A stretch of DNA of 64,000 nt from Fen731 sp964481885 (GCA_964481885.1 CAYZUS010000002.1:62001-126000), one strand, 5' to 3'; shown: positions 17,969 to 28,011, counted from the first letter of the stretch. Notes: generated by a model not told the origin, from the letters alone. Numbers and translations: made by a program.

Positions 17969-19165
17969 TTATTTCCCATAATGCTTTATTTTTGGAGCAT
18001 CCATATTAATATCCGGCCCAAAGAATTTAATGATTACAAGATCAGCCTGGCCATCATTTTTAACTGTAATGGGTTTGACTGCTCTGTCATGAGAAACAAG
18101 AAGCTCATCAAACTCGAAGTTCTTGCCTTCTATTTTGTGGCCGTCAAAAGTTCCTTTTCCCCTCCAGACAAGGATGTTAAAAACACCTTTTTCAGTAAAA
18201 GTGAAGCTTTCGCCGGGTTTTACTCTGAGGCGCTTCCCTGAGAATTTGGTTGTATTATAATAAATCCAGTGTTCTACTCCGCCTGCCTGCTTTGACTCTT
18301 CAACCAGAACATTGGGCAGATGGTGATTTTCATAAAAATAAGGATCGCCGTTTACGGGCCAGTCGAGCTGGTCAATTATTGCTCTTTCGCCTTTATTTTC
18401 CCTGTCTTCTTTGCAGACATCCTTATAAAGCAGTTCTTTTGAGATTATTTTCCCTGCATTTAAAGCCTGAAGCATTGAAAAAACATCAGAATCTTCCTGA
18501 AGCTCTATGGTAAGAGCAGTCCCCGGAGCATGAAGCACTCCTGAAGGAAGGAAGAAACCTTCACCCGGAACATTAAGGTAAGCTCTTGCATGCTGCAAAA
18601 TAAGGTCATCCTTCCATTCAACCAGGTACGGAAGCAGTATGTCATATTTCTTTTCATCAACAATATAAGGGTGCACTCCAAAAAATGTTTCAGGGTGCGG
18701 ACCCAAATCTACATCTTCAGGAAAATAGTATGCTTCATCTTTGGAATTTGCTCCAACCAGCTTTGCATCCTTCTCTCTCTGGTGTATATGGTAAGGGATC
18801 CTGGCACCGAAATCATAAATTTTTGCAAGTCTTCCGAGCCCTGAATGCGACTTTGCATACTGGGTACCCATAACAAGTTCTCCTGCAGCTGCTACAGCAT
18901 CCCGCAGGCTTAATTCCTGGTCGCCGCTGATGTTTAAATAACTTAATCCCTCATCCTCAGGACCTATTGTATTAGATGCTTTTGTTACGGAAGCCAGCCA
19001 TCGTTCACAAATAAACCCCCTGTCGCCGGCATCATATTCTTTTTCCGTAAGCCCAAGTCTTCGTCCCGGCGGAAGAAAATCCCTTGCAACAAACGCAGGT
19101 TTTAACTTAAGAACTCCGCCGCCATCTTCCAGTGCCTTTTTTACAATCTCGTGGATGTCAGTCAT
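17969..19165 (-). CDS. Phosphomannose isomerase-like cupin protein
   Basis: The 398-residue protein resembles type I mannose-6-phosphate isomerases. It has a cupin with IPYHIHQRE (metal histidines), SKDEAYYFPE (metal glutamate) and LPSGVLHAPGTALTIELQE (final histidine). A second, C-terminal cupin-like barrel follows (KPGESFTFTEKGVFNILVW). It differs from classical ManA in the early NGNQKPE-type region, so it may act on another sugar or serve as an aldose-ketose isomerase for the block. It lies 43 bp downstream of an epimerase gene. Confidence 0.7.
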   Translation of the reverse strand: MTDIHEIVKKALEDGGGVLKLKPAFVARDFLPPGRRLGLTEKEYDAGDRGFICERWLASVTKASNTIGPEDEGLSYLNISGDQELSLRDAVAAAGELVMGTQYAKSHSGLGRLAKIYDFGARIPYHIHQREKDAKLVGANSKDEAYYFPEDVDLGPHPETFFGVHPYIVDEKKYDILLPYLVEWKDDLILQHARAYLNVPGEGFFLPSGVLHAPGTALTIELQEDSDVFSMLQALNAGKIISKELLYKDVCKEDRENKGERAIIDQLDWPVNGDPYFYENHHLPNVLVEESKQAGGVEHWIYYNTTKFSGKRLRVKPGESFTFTEKGVFNILVWRGKGTFDGHKIEGKNFEFDELLVSHDRAVKPITVKNDGQADLVIIKFFGPDINMDAPKIKHYGK

Positions 19166-19208
19166 TTTTACCTCCTGTAATTTACAAATATTTGTAATAA
19201 TAATTAAT

Positions 19209-20060
19209 TTAACTGAAAAGGCCTTTAAGGTATTTTAAACCTTTCTCGGCCAGTACAAAATCACTGGTTTCGGTCTGTCTCCAGATGGAAGCAGCTTTTG
19301 CAATCACTTTATTTTCCGGGGTAAAGGATTCCATAACCACCCATTTGTCATAATTGATCCTTCTGAGTGCATCGGCTATTGGCTTCCAGTGAACCTGCCC
19401 GGTTCCAGCGGCTCCCCTGTCGTTTTCGCTGGCGTGAAACAAATATAATAAATCCCCGGCATCCAGGACTGCCATTGCTGAGTTCTTCTCTTCTATGGCC
19501 ATATGAAAAGAGTCAAGATGAACCTTTAACATTTTACTTCCAACGTCTTTAACCAGCTTTATGGCATCACTGCAAATATTAATAAAATCAGTTTCGAAAC
19601 GGTTCAAAGGCTCTACAGCTATAAATATTCCATACTTTTCGGCCCACTCACAAGCCTTGCCCAGATTTTGTACAACCGTATCCCACTGAACTTTTCTTTC
19701 GCTTTGCTCCACCATACTGGCACGCCCAACGGAAGAGTAGACCGGACCGGCAAAAACATTGCAGTCAAGTTCACTGCAGGCTTCAAGCGCATCTTTTATA
19801 TATGAGAGCCCTCCTTCAATATATTCCTTGTTAGGGCCCCTTATGTCCCTGTTTTCTCCAAAAAGTCCGCAAACTGAAGAGCATACAAGGCCATTGTCTT
19901 TAAATGTCTTAAGTGTTTTTTTGTAATCAAAATCTCCTTTACTTCCAAAGCCGATTTCAACACCGTCAAAACCCATTTCTTTGAATTTTGGCGTCAGACT
20001 TTTTACATGCTCGTCTGAGTAAGCACCTGTCCATAATAAGGTATTTATCCCGAATTTCAT
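19209..20060 (-). CDS. D-tagatose/D-psicose 3-epimerase-like protein
   Basis: The 283-residue TIM barrel has the motifs that separate ketose 3-epimerases from other family members. These are IAVEPLNRFETDF (metal glutamate), LKVHLDSFHM (metal Asp and His), FHASENDRGAAGTG and the final WVVMESF glutamate. These enzymes epimerise C3 of ketoses such as tagatose, fructose or erythrulose. Spacing of 44 bp to the upstream oxidoreductase gene and 43 bp to the downstream cupin gene suggests one transcript. Epimerase activity is a reasonable family-based inference, but the actual ketose is unknown. Confidence 0.8.
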   Translation of the reverse strand: MKFGINTLLWTGAYSDEHVKSLTPKFKEMGFDGVEIGFGSKGDFDYKKTLKTFKDNGLVCSSVCGLFGENRDIRGPNKEYIEGGLSYIKDALEACSELDCNVFAGPVYSSVGRASMVEQSERKVQWDTVVQNLGKACEWAEKYGIFIAVEPLNRFETDFINICSDAIKLVKDVGSKMLKVHLDSFHMAIEEKNSAMAVLDAGDLLYLFHASENDRGAAGTGQVHWKPIADALRRINYDKWVVMESFTPENKVIAKAASIWRQTETSDFVLAEKGLKYLKGLFS

Positions 20061-20104
20061 TGCCGCCTCCGATATTAATATTGTTAAATAAACACTTCTT
20101 TAAA

Positions 20105-21310
20105 TTATTCGAATATGCACAACTCCTTTTTGCCATTTTCAGCTGATTTAAGAATTGCGTCACAGATTACTGCATTTCTGTATCCATCCTCAAACGTTGC
20201 GACGTAAGGTTCAAGGGGTGAATTGTTTACTACTGCATTTACCATATTTAAAGCAGTATGCACAAAAGTGTTTTCCCATCCTATAATGTGACCATGCGGC
20301 CACCAGTAAGAGTAATATGGATGATGCGACTCAGAAACATTAATACAGTGGAATCCCTGTGTTTCAATGGGCTTTTCATCCCTCCAGAAAACATTAAGAT
20401 TATTTAAATTCTCAAGATCCCACCATATACTGCCTTTTTCCCCATTTATTTCAATGATATTCTGGTTCTTTCTGCCTGCTGCAAACCTTGATGCTTCAAT
20501 TGTGCCGATTGCGCCATTTTCAAATTCAACGGCTGCAGCAATGGCATCATCCACATCGACTTCCTCATTTTTTTTAGTATCGGGATTAAACCTTTCCTTT
20601 ATAAAGGTCTGGCTCACAGCCGAAACAGCCTTGAATTCCCCGCATAAAAATCTTCCCAAATCTATAATATGGGCCCCCAAATCTCCAAGAGCGCCACTGC
20701 CGCATACATCTTTTTTTAATCTCCATATCATCGGAAATGCCGGATCTATTATCCATTCCTGCAGATACCTTGCCCTGAAATGAAATATTCTTCCCAGTTT
20801 TCCTTCAGCTATAAGGTTTTTTGCCAATGCAATTGCCGGAACCATTCGGTAGTTATAATTGCAGATATTTTTGACATTGTATTTTTTGACAGCATCCCTC
20901 ATGGTTTTTGCTTCGGCGGCATTTCTTGCAAGAGGTTTTTCACATACAATATTCTTTCCGGCTTTTGCTGCTGCAATGGAAGTTTCTGCATGCATGTTAT
21001 TTGGCGTACAGCTGTCAACTATCGAAATCCTGTCATCTTCAATAACTTCTTTCCAGTTTGTCGTATGCGACTCAAATCCATATCTCCTGGCTGCCTCAGC
21101 AACCTCATTTTCCGGAATCCCGCATATTTTAACAAGTTTTGGAATTGCAGCCGGGGGCCAGAAAATATAAGGCATCTGCTTCCAGCCGTTTGAATGAGCC
21201 TTGCCCATAAAAGAGTGCCCTATCATTCCAATTCCTATTTCCGGAATATTTTCAGCTGCCATTTTTTCACTGGTCATAGCAACAAAACCTACTTTTTTTT
21301 CTTCTGCCAT
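20105..21310 (-). CDS. Gfo/Idh/MocA-family oxidoreductase
   Basis: The NAD(P)-binding Rossmann motif GIGMIGHSFMGKAHSNGW is near the N terminus. The family's EKPLARNAAEA (catalytic lysine of the EKP motif) and GDLGAHIIDLGRF (the conserved histidine of the substrate domain) follow. I start at ATG 21308-21310, three bases after GAGGTGG, although a GTG four codons earlier is also open. Length of about 402 is normal. It is a paralogue of the oxidoreductase at 25541-26740. With the neighbouring epimerase-like barrels it could oxidise a sugar or inositol hydroxyl to a keto sugar. Confidence 0.85.
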   Translation of the reverse strand: MAEEKKVGFVAMTSEKMAAENIPEIGIGMIGHSFMGKAHSNGWKQMPYIFWPPAAIPKLVKICGIPENEVAEAARRYGFESHTTNWKEVIEDDRISIVDSCTPNNMHAETSIAAAKAGKNIVCEKPLARNAAEAKTMRDAVKKYNVKNICNYNYRMVPAIALAKNLIAEGKLGRIFHFRARYLQEWIIDPAFPMIWRLKKDVCGSGALGDLGAHIIDLGRFLCGEFKAVSAVSQTFIKERFNPDTKKNEEVDVDDAIAAAVEFENGAIGTIEASRFAAGRKNQNIIEINGEKGSIWWDLENLNNLNVFWRDEKPIETQGFHCINVSESHHPYYSYWWPHGHIIGWENTFVHTALNMVNAVVNNSPLEPYVATFEDGYRNAVICDAILKSAENGKKELCIFE

Positions 21311-21384
21311 AATCCACCTCACCTCTGATTCTGGTTTTTAATAATTAAATATAAAAATATTTTTCGATTCCTTCTTTAAATGTT

Positions 21385-22638
21385 TTATTCCTTTTCCTGT
21401 TCGACATATTCCGGTTCGCTTCTTATTGCTTCATTGTTTGAGCTGCTTCTGCCTACTCTGTCAAACAGAAATATAACCGCCAGTATTATTATAGCAACAA
21501 TCGCCATCAATATTGATGAAAATGATATTGACAACTGCATGCTGATTTTTGATGAGAACTTTGTTATTACCGGTGCCAAAGCAAGCCCAAGGTTGGAAGC
21601 CAGAAATAGAAATGTGGAAAGAATGCCCCTGCCTTTTTCATAAAGAGTGCTGCCGGTGGAAATAAGCATTGGAAACAATGCAGAATATCCAAGGCCGGCA
21701 ATTGAAATTAAAATATAAACAAGATATTTATTATAAAAAAATGAAAATACAAGCATTGATATTACTGCCAAAATCGAAATAACCAGCATTATTTTTGTGG
21801 ATTTTATTCTCCCGGCTATAACAAGGACAATTAACCTTCCAATTACTACAAACAGCCAGAATAAATTTAGGGCAAGACTGGCAGGCTGGACCAAAAAATT
21901 CCTTGCCAGTCCTAAAAATGTAGGGGTCCACGTTGCAACTATGGTTTCAGAGCTGCAATAAAAACCAACTGCCAAAAACACCAGGATAAAAATCATGTTT
22001 TTTGTTTTATCTGCAAAAACTTCCTTCAGCGGCAACCTTGCTTCATTTTGGACTGCAGCGCTTTCGTGTTTTCTTCCCAAAATACTGATATACAGGATAA
22101 TATTTAAAGATATCAAAAATATTATTGTGTAATAAATAAATCTCCAGTTAAAACCCGCACTTATTATTAAAGAAGAAATAAAGGGAGCGATAAAAGCGCC
22201 TACAGGGTAAAATGTTAAAAATATTGTAATTATTCTGTCTTTGTTTCTCACTTTGCTTGCCAGTATATATTGGTTTGCCTGCATCCATATAACCCCAAAT
22301 ATATAACCGGAAAGAAGGTATAATATCCAGAATAAAATCAGGTTGGTACTGAAACCAATGATTACAGCAATCGGAATAAGCATAAGATATCCCGCTATAA
22401 TCACCTGTATTTTTTTAAATTTTCTGTTATAAACAACAGATGTAAGCTGGCCAAGAGCGGCGCCTATTGTAAAAGATGTAAATATAAAACCCAGGTTTGC
22501 CACCAAAATGCCGGTCGTTTTGCTAATCTCTATTAAAATCGGACTTGCGATATTAAAGAAGATTGAAAAAATAAATACCGATAAAAAGTTTGGTATTTCT
22601 GCCACATAATTGGCAAACCTGTCTTTTTCATCAACCAT
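21385..22638 (-). CDS. MFS transporter
   Basis: The 417-residue integral membrane protein has about twelve hydrophobic helices, the loop between helices 2 and 3 (AALGQLTSVVYNRKFKK) and a central cytoplasmic region near residue 195. The overall pattern suits sugar/H+ symporters such as FucP-like carriers, but no diagnostic substrate motif is visible. It lies 62 bp upstream of the oxidoreductase gene start in the catabolic block. It probably imports a second substrate or exports an intermediate. Confidence 0.78.
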   Translation of the reverse strand: MVDEKDRFANYVAEIPNFLSVFIFSIFFNIASPILIEISKTTGILVANLGFIFTSFTIGAALGQLTSVVYNRKFKKIQVIIAGYLMLIPIAVIIGFSTNLILFWILYLLSGYIFGVIWMQANQYILASKVRNKDRIITIFLTFYPVGAFIAPFISSLIISAGFNWRFIYYTIIFLISLNIILYISILGRKHESAAVQNEARLPLKEVFADKTKNMIFILVFLAVGFYCSSETIVATWTPTFLGLARNFLVQPASLALNLFWLFVVIGRLIVLVIAGRIKSTKIMLVISILAVISMLVFSFFYNKYLVYILISIAGLGYSALFPMLISTGSTLYEKGRGILSTFLFLASNLGLALAPVITKFSSKISMQLSISFSSILMAIVAIIILAVIFLFDRVGRSSSNNEAIRSEPEYVEQEKE

Positions 22639-22816
22639 TTATTTTTATCCCGTTCCCAATCATTTTATTTCCCTTTTCTTTAAAAATTATTATCTTTTAC
22701 TGTCATTTATTATTGCTGCAATTTCTTTACTATTAAAAAAGACTTGTAACTGATTATTGTTTATCTGTAAAAATATCCTCTTGCCGGTTATGGGTTCCAT
22801 TGTTTTTTATTAAAGA

Positions 22817-23914
22817 TTATCTGCACCCTATTTCCTTTAGGGCCATATCAGCCATAATCATATTGCCGGTTGGAGTCATTCTGGGAACCTCGCACCCTGC
22901 TGCTATAAAGGTGTTGCTGTTTCCTTCATTAACACAGGAAAACACTGCCCTTCTTATATCTTCAGCATCTCCCTGAAGCATCACGCTGACAGGATCAAAA
23001 TTGCCGCATGCACTGCATTTCCCTTTGAACACTGCATTTGCTTCTTTAAAATCAACCATCCAGTCAATATCAACAATATCTGCGCCTGTGAGTGGTAAAT
23101 AATTTAAAATTGAAGAAATATTGCCGCAAATATGAAGTTTCGCTTTGGCACCCTTATCATGTATTGCCTTTACAATTCTTTGCTCGCATGGAAGTACAAA
23201 ATTTCTGTAAGCAGTGGGGCTTATCAGGGAAGCTACGGCATCGCCTATGCCTATAAAATCAGCGCCTGCATCTATTTGCTCTTCAGAAAACAGGATGGCC
23301 TGCCTTGTGCATATTTCAAGCAAATCTTTTATAAAATCGGGCCTGTCAAAAATATCAATCATTATTTTGCTTACTCCCATAAGATCAGCTGATTCTGCAA
23401 AAGCTCCCTCCACCCAGCCAAGAATAGGATATTTTTGTCCGACTTCTTTCCTGAACAATTTAATTGCCTCAATCCTGTCATTTGCTCTTTCAGAATTTAT
23501 TGCATGTTTTATTTTTAGTTTATCGATGTCAGAATAATCTTTTATAAAGAAATCACTGCATTTTGGCACATCATCATCCGGAAAGATTATTCTGGATCCA
23601 AAACCCTGCGCCTCCCTGTATGGATCAGATATTGCGCTAACCATATCAATGCCAAATTGCTCACAACAGGCAATATTTCCTTCAACAAGATACCTGTAGT
23701 CAGTAACATACTTTTTATAAGGGACTTTTATCAAATTTGCAGCAAATGTCATAACTATATTTAAGTTCGGTATTTTATCTACCTCTTCACCTTTAAGTCT
23801 TTTAAAAACACGTTCTTTAGGAGTCATTTCTTTGCTGCTGCCTCTGTTTTCTTTCCTGTTGCCGCTGTTGTAAGGGCTGTTGTTTTTTTCGCTGCCGATG
23901 ATGCTGTTTTTCAT
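22817..23914 (-). CDS. UroD-superfamily methyltransferase-like protein (MtaA/CmuA type)
   Basis: The 365-residue protein of the uroporphyrinogen decarboxylase superfamily keeps the zinc triad of cobamide-dependent methyltransferases, HIC at 261-263 and a cysteine near 341 (AAGCEVPRMTP). True heme-pathway UroD lacks this triad. No corrinoid protein gene is in the window. The first 29 residues (Ser/Asn-rich) look unrelated to the family, and translation may begin at ATG 23827 (MTPKERVF). It is paired with a second UroD-type gene 76 bp upstream. A methyl- or C1-transfer role in the sugar block is possible but unproven. Confidence 0.75.
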   Translation of the reverse strand: MKNSIIGSEKNNSPYNSGNRKENRGSSKEMTPKERVFKRLKGEEVDKIPNLNIVMTFAANLIKVPYKKYVTDYRYLVEGNIACCEQFGIDMVSAISDPYREAQGFGSRIIFPDDDVPKCSDFFIKDYSDIDKLKIKHAINSERANDRIEAIKLFRKEVGQKYPILGWVEGAFAESADLMGVSKIMIDIFDRPDFIKDLLEICTRQAILFSEEQIDAGADFIGIGDAVASLISPTAYRNFVLPCEQRIVKAIHDKGAKAKLHICGNISSILNYLPLTGADIVDIDWMVDFKEANAVFKGKCSACGNFDPVSVMLQGDAEDIRRAVFSCVNEGNSNTFIAAGCEVPRMTPTGNMIMADMALKEIGCR

Positions 23915-23990
23915 AATTTTTTATGTATAATTTTTTATAAATATTTTATTGCTCCCGGCAAAATAGTTATCAGATAGTTCTCTGTCAGAT

Positions 23991-25298
23991 TCACGAGACT
24001 CTTTCCGATTCCTCCCTTGCAATTTTTGTCCATCTGATTACATTATCAGGATTATTTCCTATCGTATGATTATCCTTCATGATAATTTCAATAATGCATC
24101 CCTTTGCGGCATCCAGAATATTTCTTATCCTCTTTCGAGCAACTTCTTCATCCATGACAGGCGCAGCAAGGTCGGTAGGCTTTATTTTTAATGAGTACAC
24201 ATAATTATCCTGAAGGTTTTCCCTCATTTGCTCAAAATTTGCCCAGCTTGAAACTGAGACCCTTCTTAAATTTGGAATCTTTTTTACCATGTTCCATCTT
24301 TTTTCAACCGGTTCACAGCACCCATAGCAATTTAGCCCAAACAGTTTTAAAACGGGCAGCTGATACTGGAAAATAAATTCTTCAAACATTGCCGGTGATA
24401 TACCGGTTGTTTCCTGGCTTTCTGAAAACCCCCACATATCAGCAGTTTTAACCTCACTGGCAGAAAATCCATCCTGTGGCAGATCTTCTGTAAATCCAAA
24501 TCCTCCAGATCCTACATAGCTGTCATTATTTAAAGAAAGCAGCCTGCTTTCTTCCAGAAATTTTAATTCTGCAAGAGTTCCTTCCATCAGAAACTTCATT
24601 ATTCTGTGAATTAACTCTGGTTTATCCATCATGTCCACCATCAGGTTCTGAAGACCCCGAAGGAAAGCAAGGCTTGTTGTGAGCCCAAGGCTCCACCACC
24701 AGACACCCTTTAGACGGACTTCAAGAATTCCGTCAAATATCTCATTTGCAAGCTCAACTGTTTCATTTGTTGTCTTATAATCAATTTCAATTTTTGGAAA
24801 TCTCAGCTTGTCGGCATCGGCTTCACTTTTTAAAGGAGCATCCCAGATATAGGAACCTCCGCCACCGCCATGAAAGCTTGTTTGTAATCCCCATCCGCTG
24901 TCAGAATACGTATATCCTATGTTAAAGTAAGGGAGCATAACTTTATCGTCAAGCATTCTGGTTCCCCAGAATATTTCCTTTTTTAATATAACTTCCCACT
25001 TTTTGGCAAGGCTGCCCTCGCACTCTATAAGATTGCCGGATATTATTTCATTCCATCCATTTTCAGGGTCACAAAATATTAAAGGCTCTTTTAATTTGAG
25101 GTCATTATGAAGAATCCATTTGCGCTTTTTTTCTTTCTCAATATCGCGGTCGGACAGGTCCCTTACTTCCAGCGCCAGTTTTTTCAAAATACTTTTATCT
25201 TTTTCTGAAATAAAAATCTCATGCTTCCTGCCCGCTGCAAAAGCAGGAGTACTCCCGTAGTCTGACACATCCCATAAGCCTGTTGCATTGTTAACCAT
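23991..25298 (-). CDS. UroD-superfamily protein, divergent
   Basis: The 435-residue protein aligns by pattern with UroD-like barrels. It has an acidic and aromatic N-terminal part, the VWWWSLGLTTSLAFLRGLQN helix, and the motif NCYGCCEPVEKRW where methyltransferase relatives have HxCG. The region TDLAAPVMDEEVARKRIRNI closes the barrel. It is not a heme-biosynthesis enzyme by context. It precedes the MtaA-like gene by 76 bp, so the two may work together. Such proteins recur in sugar catabolic clusters of anaerobes with no established reaction. Confidence 0.7.
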   Translation of the reverse strand: MVNNATGLWDVSDYGSTPAFAAGRKHEIFISEKDKSILKKLALEVRDLSDRDIEKEKKRKWILHNDLKLKEPLIFCDPENGWNEIISGNLIECEGSLAKKWEVILKKEIFWGTRMLDDKVMLPYFNIGYTYSDSGWGLQTSFHGGGGGSYIWDAPLKSEADADKLRFPKIEIDYKTTNETVELANEIFDGILEVRLKGVWWWSLGLTTSLAFLRGLQNLMVDMMDKPELIHRIMKFLMEGTLAELKFLEESRLLSLNNDSYVGSGGFGFTEDLPQDGFSASEVKTADMWGFSESQETTGISPAMFEEFIFQYQLPVLKLFGLNCYGCCEPVEKRWNMVKKIPNLRRVSVSSWANFEQMRENLQDNYVYSLKIKPTDLAAPVMDEEVARKRIRNILDAAKGCIIEIIMKDNHTIGNNPDNVIRWTKIAREESERVS

Positions 25299-25540
25299 AA
25301 ATCCTCAACGTAAAAACAGATCACAAAATATTATTTATAATTAATTATTTCCTGCTGGCTAACTATACTAAAAAGCTGAATTAATAAAATTCAAGCATAA
25401 TTTCAGCTAAAATAAATAGAAACTAAACTATTAACCAGTGCTAAATCAGTCTATTAAATTTTTATAAAAGCTATTTTTAAGCCTTAAGCATATGGACGCT
25501 TCTTAACTCTTAAGTATATTGCCACTTAAAAAAGCACTTT

Positions 25541-26740
25541 TTATATTTCAGGTTTTACCTCAAGCTTTACTCCGCTTTCTGAAGACTCCCTGATTTTATC
25601 CATAATCAGCTGGATAACATAACCGTCATAAAAAGTGGCGCCATAAGGCTCTACACTTTTATTATTTACTATACAATCCAATAAATGCGCGATCTCATTT
25701 ACATGAGCATTCTCCCACCCTATATTGTGTCCCGGCGGCCACAGCAGGGACGCAAACGGATCTTTGGGGTCCGTAACGGAAACTTTTGTAAATCCTGAAA
25801 TATCGGCTGAGGGAGAGTCTTTTAACCAGACATAAAGATGATTTAAGTCCTCCAGGTCCCAATATATGCTGCCCTTGGAGCCATTTATTTCCCAGGTGTG
25901 CTGATTTAATCTTCCTGCTGAAATCCCTGATGATTCGATTGAACCTACTGCTCCATTTTCAAATTCCACAAGACTGAAATTGGTTTCATCGGCGCTTATG
26001 ATTTCGGTACTGTTATTTCTGTTTAATCTCGTAGTATTAAAGGTTTTTTGAATTCCTGATACGGTCTTTATTTCTGAAACAAGAAATCTTGCAAGATCGA
26101 TTATGTGGCATCCGATTCCCAGATTGACTCCTGATTTTGTTCCTGATGCATACCAGACATCTTCAATTGGATTTCCGGGATTGGCTCCTACAGACTGCAG
26201 GTATCTTCCCCTGAACTCATATATTTCCCCCAAAACACCATTTTTAATCATTTCTTTTGCCCGCCTTACTGCAGGGATAAATCTGTAGTTGTGCCCGAGC
26301 ATATGTTTGACCTTTGCTTTTTTTGCGGCCGTATACATCCTTTTAGCGTCATCAACAGTCATTGCAAGAGGTTTTTCACACAATACATTTTTGCCTGCTT
26401 CGACAGCCGCAATGCAAGGCTCACAGTGCATGTCATCAGGAGTGCAATTATCTATCAGCAGAATCCTTGGATCCTTAACCAGAAGATTCCAATCGTTGTA
26501 ATAGCCCTGATAACCGTACCTGTACGCCGCCTCCTGCGTCTGGGACTCATTTTCCAAAAGCCCACAGACGGCCACAAGCTCCGGTATTGCAACAGGGGGC
26601 CAGGAAAAGTAGCTTAGTTTTTTATAGGCATTGGTATGCGCCTTTCCCATAAATCCATACCCTATCAGTCCTATTCCGATTTTGGGAAAATTATATTTTT
26701 CTGTGTCTGTTTCTTTAAAACCCTGCATATTTATAGCCAT
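25541..26740 (-). CDS. Gfo/Idh/MocA-family oxidoreductase (second paralogue)
   Basis: The 399-residue protein parallels the product of 20105-21310. GIGLIGYGFMGKAHTNAY forms the dinucleotide site, CEKPLAMTVDDAKRM supplies the EKP lysine, and LGIGCHIIDLARFL the conserved histidine. The two share long stretches such as SYFSWPPVAIPEL versus PYIFWPPAAIPKL, so they arose by duplication and probably handle related substrates. A 242-bp gap upstream and an imperfect tandem repeat immediately before the gene suggest it may have its own regulation. Confidence 0.85.
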   Translation of the reverse strand: MAINMQGFKETDTEKYNFPKIGIGLIGYGFMGKAHTNAYKKLSYFSWPPVAIPELVAVCGLLENESQTQEAAYRYGYQGYYNDWNLLVKDPRILLIDNCTPDDMHCEPCIAAVEAGKNVLCEKPLAMTVDDAKRMYTAAKKAKVKHMLGHNYRFIPAVRRAKEMIKNGVLGEIYEFRGRYLQSVGANPGNPIEDVWYASGTKSGVNLGIGCHIIDLARFLVSEIKTVSGIQKTFNTTRLNRNNSTEIISADETNFSLVEFENGAVGSIESSGISAGRLNQHTWEINGSKGSIYWDLEDLNHLYVWLKDSPSADISGFTKVSVTDPKDPFASLLWPPGHNIGWENAHVNEIAHLLDCIVNNKSVEPYGATFYDGYVIQLIMDKIRESSESGVKLEVKPEI

Positions 26741-26758
26741 TCCTTTCGAGGCACGAAA

Positions 26759-26899
26759 TAATAATGAAAAGAGTTTCTTTTTAAGACCTGTGCCTCTTCA
26801 AAAAAGAATGAAAAGACAGCCCCGCAAAAGAATAAAAAGAGTTGCTTTTTCAAACTTCTTCCTCTCCACAAAAAAGCTAAAAGGCATCCTCACAAAAGA
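26759..26899. repeat. Imperfect tandem duplication of about 70 bp
   Basis: The gap between the oxidoreductase and the isomerase gene consists of two diverged copies, 26759-26829 and 26830-26899. Shared anchors in order are AAAAGAGTT.CTTTTT, a CTTC-rich run, CAAAAAAG and the end CMCAAAAGA. No coding role is apparent. Confidence 0.6.
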
Positions 26900-26900
26900 T

Positions 26901-27752
26901 TTATTTTCTTAAAAGATTAAGAAAATCTATACTTTCAGCCACTGCCTTATCTACTTCTCCTTTATATTTCGGGTGAAGATTATCAATTTCAACAGCCAGA
27001 AATCCATTATATCCTGCTATTTCAAGTTCTGCAGTAATGGCTTCAATATTAATTATCCCCTGCCCTACCGGGGTGCAGGAGAAAAACATCCAGTCCTTGG
27101 GATCCCATCCATAAATTGCCTCTACATCTTTAAGATGAGTAGCAAATATATGTTTGGAAAGCAGCTTTGCAGATTTTACCGGATCATCTCCATTTCTCAG
27201 GCAATTTCCTGTGTCAAAAGTAAGCCCAAAATACGGAGAGTCGACATTTGTAATTATTGTCAATATCTCATCAGTCGTAAAATCAAAATGGTTTTCTATT
27301 GCAATTCTTATTCCGCTGTCCTGGGCAATACTGACTGCTTCTTTCATCATTTTTGTAATTCGATTAATTTGTGGAAGGTGAGGCTCATTTCTAAATGAAA
27401 GGCTGGAACCAACCATTCTCAGAAGATCAGTTCCCAGTAATTTGCATGTTTTAAACTGCTCGTACATTTCTTTCAGCGCCGCTACATTATTTCCGCCTTC
27501 AAGCCCGTTAGGATGGCCCCATGCAACAACTACTTTAAAGTTGTTTTTATCTATTATCTCCCTTATTTTCTTTAAATAGCTCTCGTCAAAGGAGGGGATA
27601 AAACATGTTTCAAGGGACACACCGTCGACTTTCAGTTCAGCGGCACGGCTTAAAAAATCCTCAAGGCTCATTTTTACTTTTGGTGCCTCTTCTGTCGGAT
27701 ATACTTCCCCGAAATATTTATGGTAGCAATAACTGTCAATGCCAATTTTCAT
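26901..27752 (-). CDS. Sugar phosphate isomerase/epimerase-like TIM-barrel protein
   Basis: The 283-residue family protein has LKVDGVSLETCFIPSF, the metal glutamate in RIAIENHFDF, LTFDTGNCLRNGDDP (metal Asp) and IFATHLKDVEAIYG (metal His). The final glutamate lies in FLAVEIDN. The TGN motif suggests kinship with the 28012 and 34499 proteins rather than the ketose epimerase at 19209. A strong AGGGGGGAT ribosome site precedes the ATG. It is upstream of the second Gfo/Idh/MocA gene. Such barrels partner these oxidoreductases in inositol and 3-keto-glycoside pathways. Specific activity unknown. Confidence 0.75.
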   Translation of the reverse strand: MKIGIDSYCYHKYFGEVYPTEEAPKVKMSLEDFLSRAAELKVDGVSLETCFIPSFDESYLKKIREIIDKNNFKVVVAWGHPNGLEGGNNVAALKEMYEQFKTCKLLGTDLLRMVGSSLSFRNEPHLPQINRITKMMKEAVSIAQDSGIRIAIENHFDFTTDEILTIITNVDSPYFGLTFDTGNCLRNGDDPVKSAKLLSKHIFATHLKDVEAIYGWDPKDWMFFSCTPVGQGIINIEAITAELEIAGYNGFLAVEIDNLHPKYKGEVDKAVAESIDFLNLLRK

Positions 27753-28011
27753 GTTATCCCCCCCTTTTTTTTAAAAAAAATAACTTATTGTTTTTGCTTA
27801 AAAAAAATCTTCACAAAACAGTTATTTGCAATGTTCTCTGTCAGGTTGCTTATTAATATTTAAATATATCCAGTTCGTATAAAACCACCGGAATTTTACA
27901 GAAATTGCAAACAAATCAATCATGAAACTTTCTAATTGAAGCCTCACCTGATTGGCCGTCCGCCTAAACTGCTGCTCATATTTTTAAACAATTTACTTCT
28001 TTTCAGGTAAC

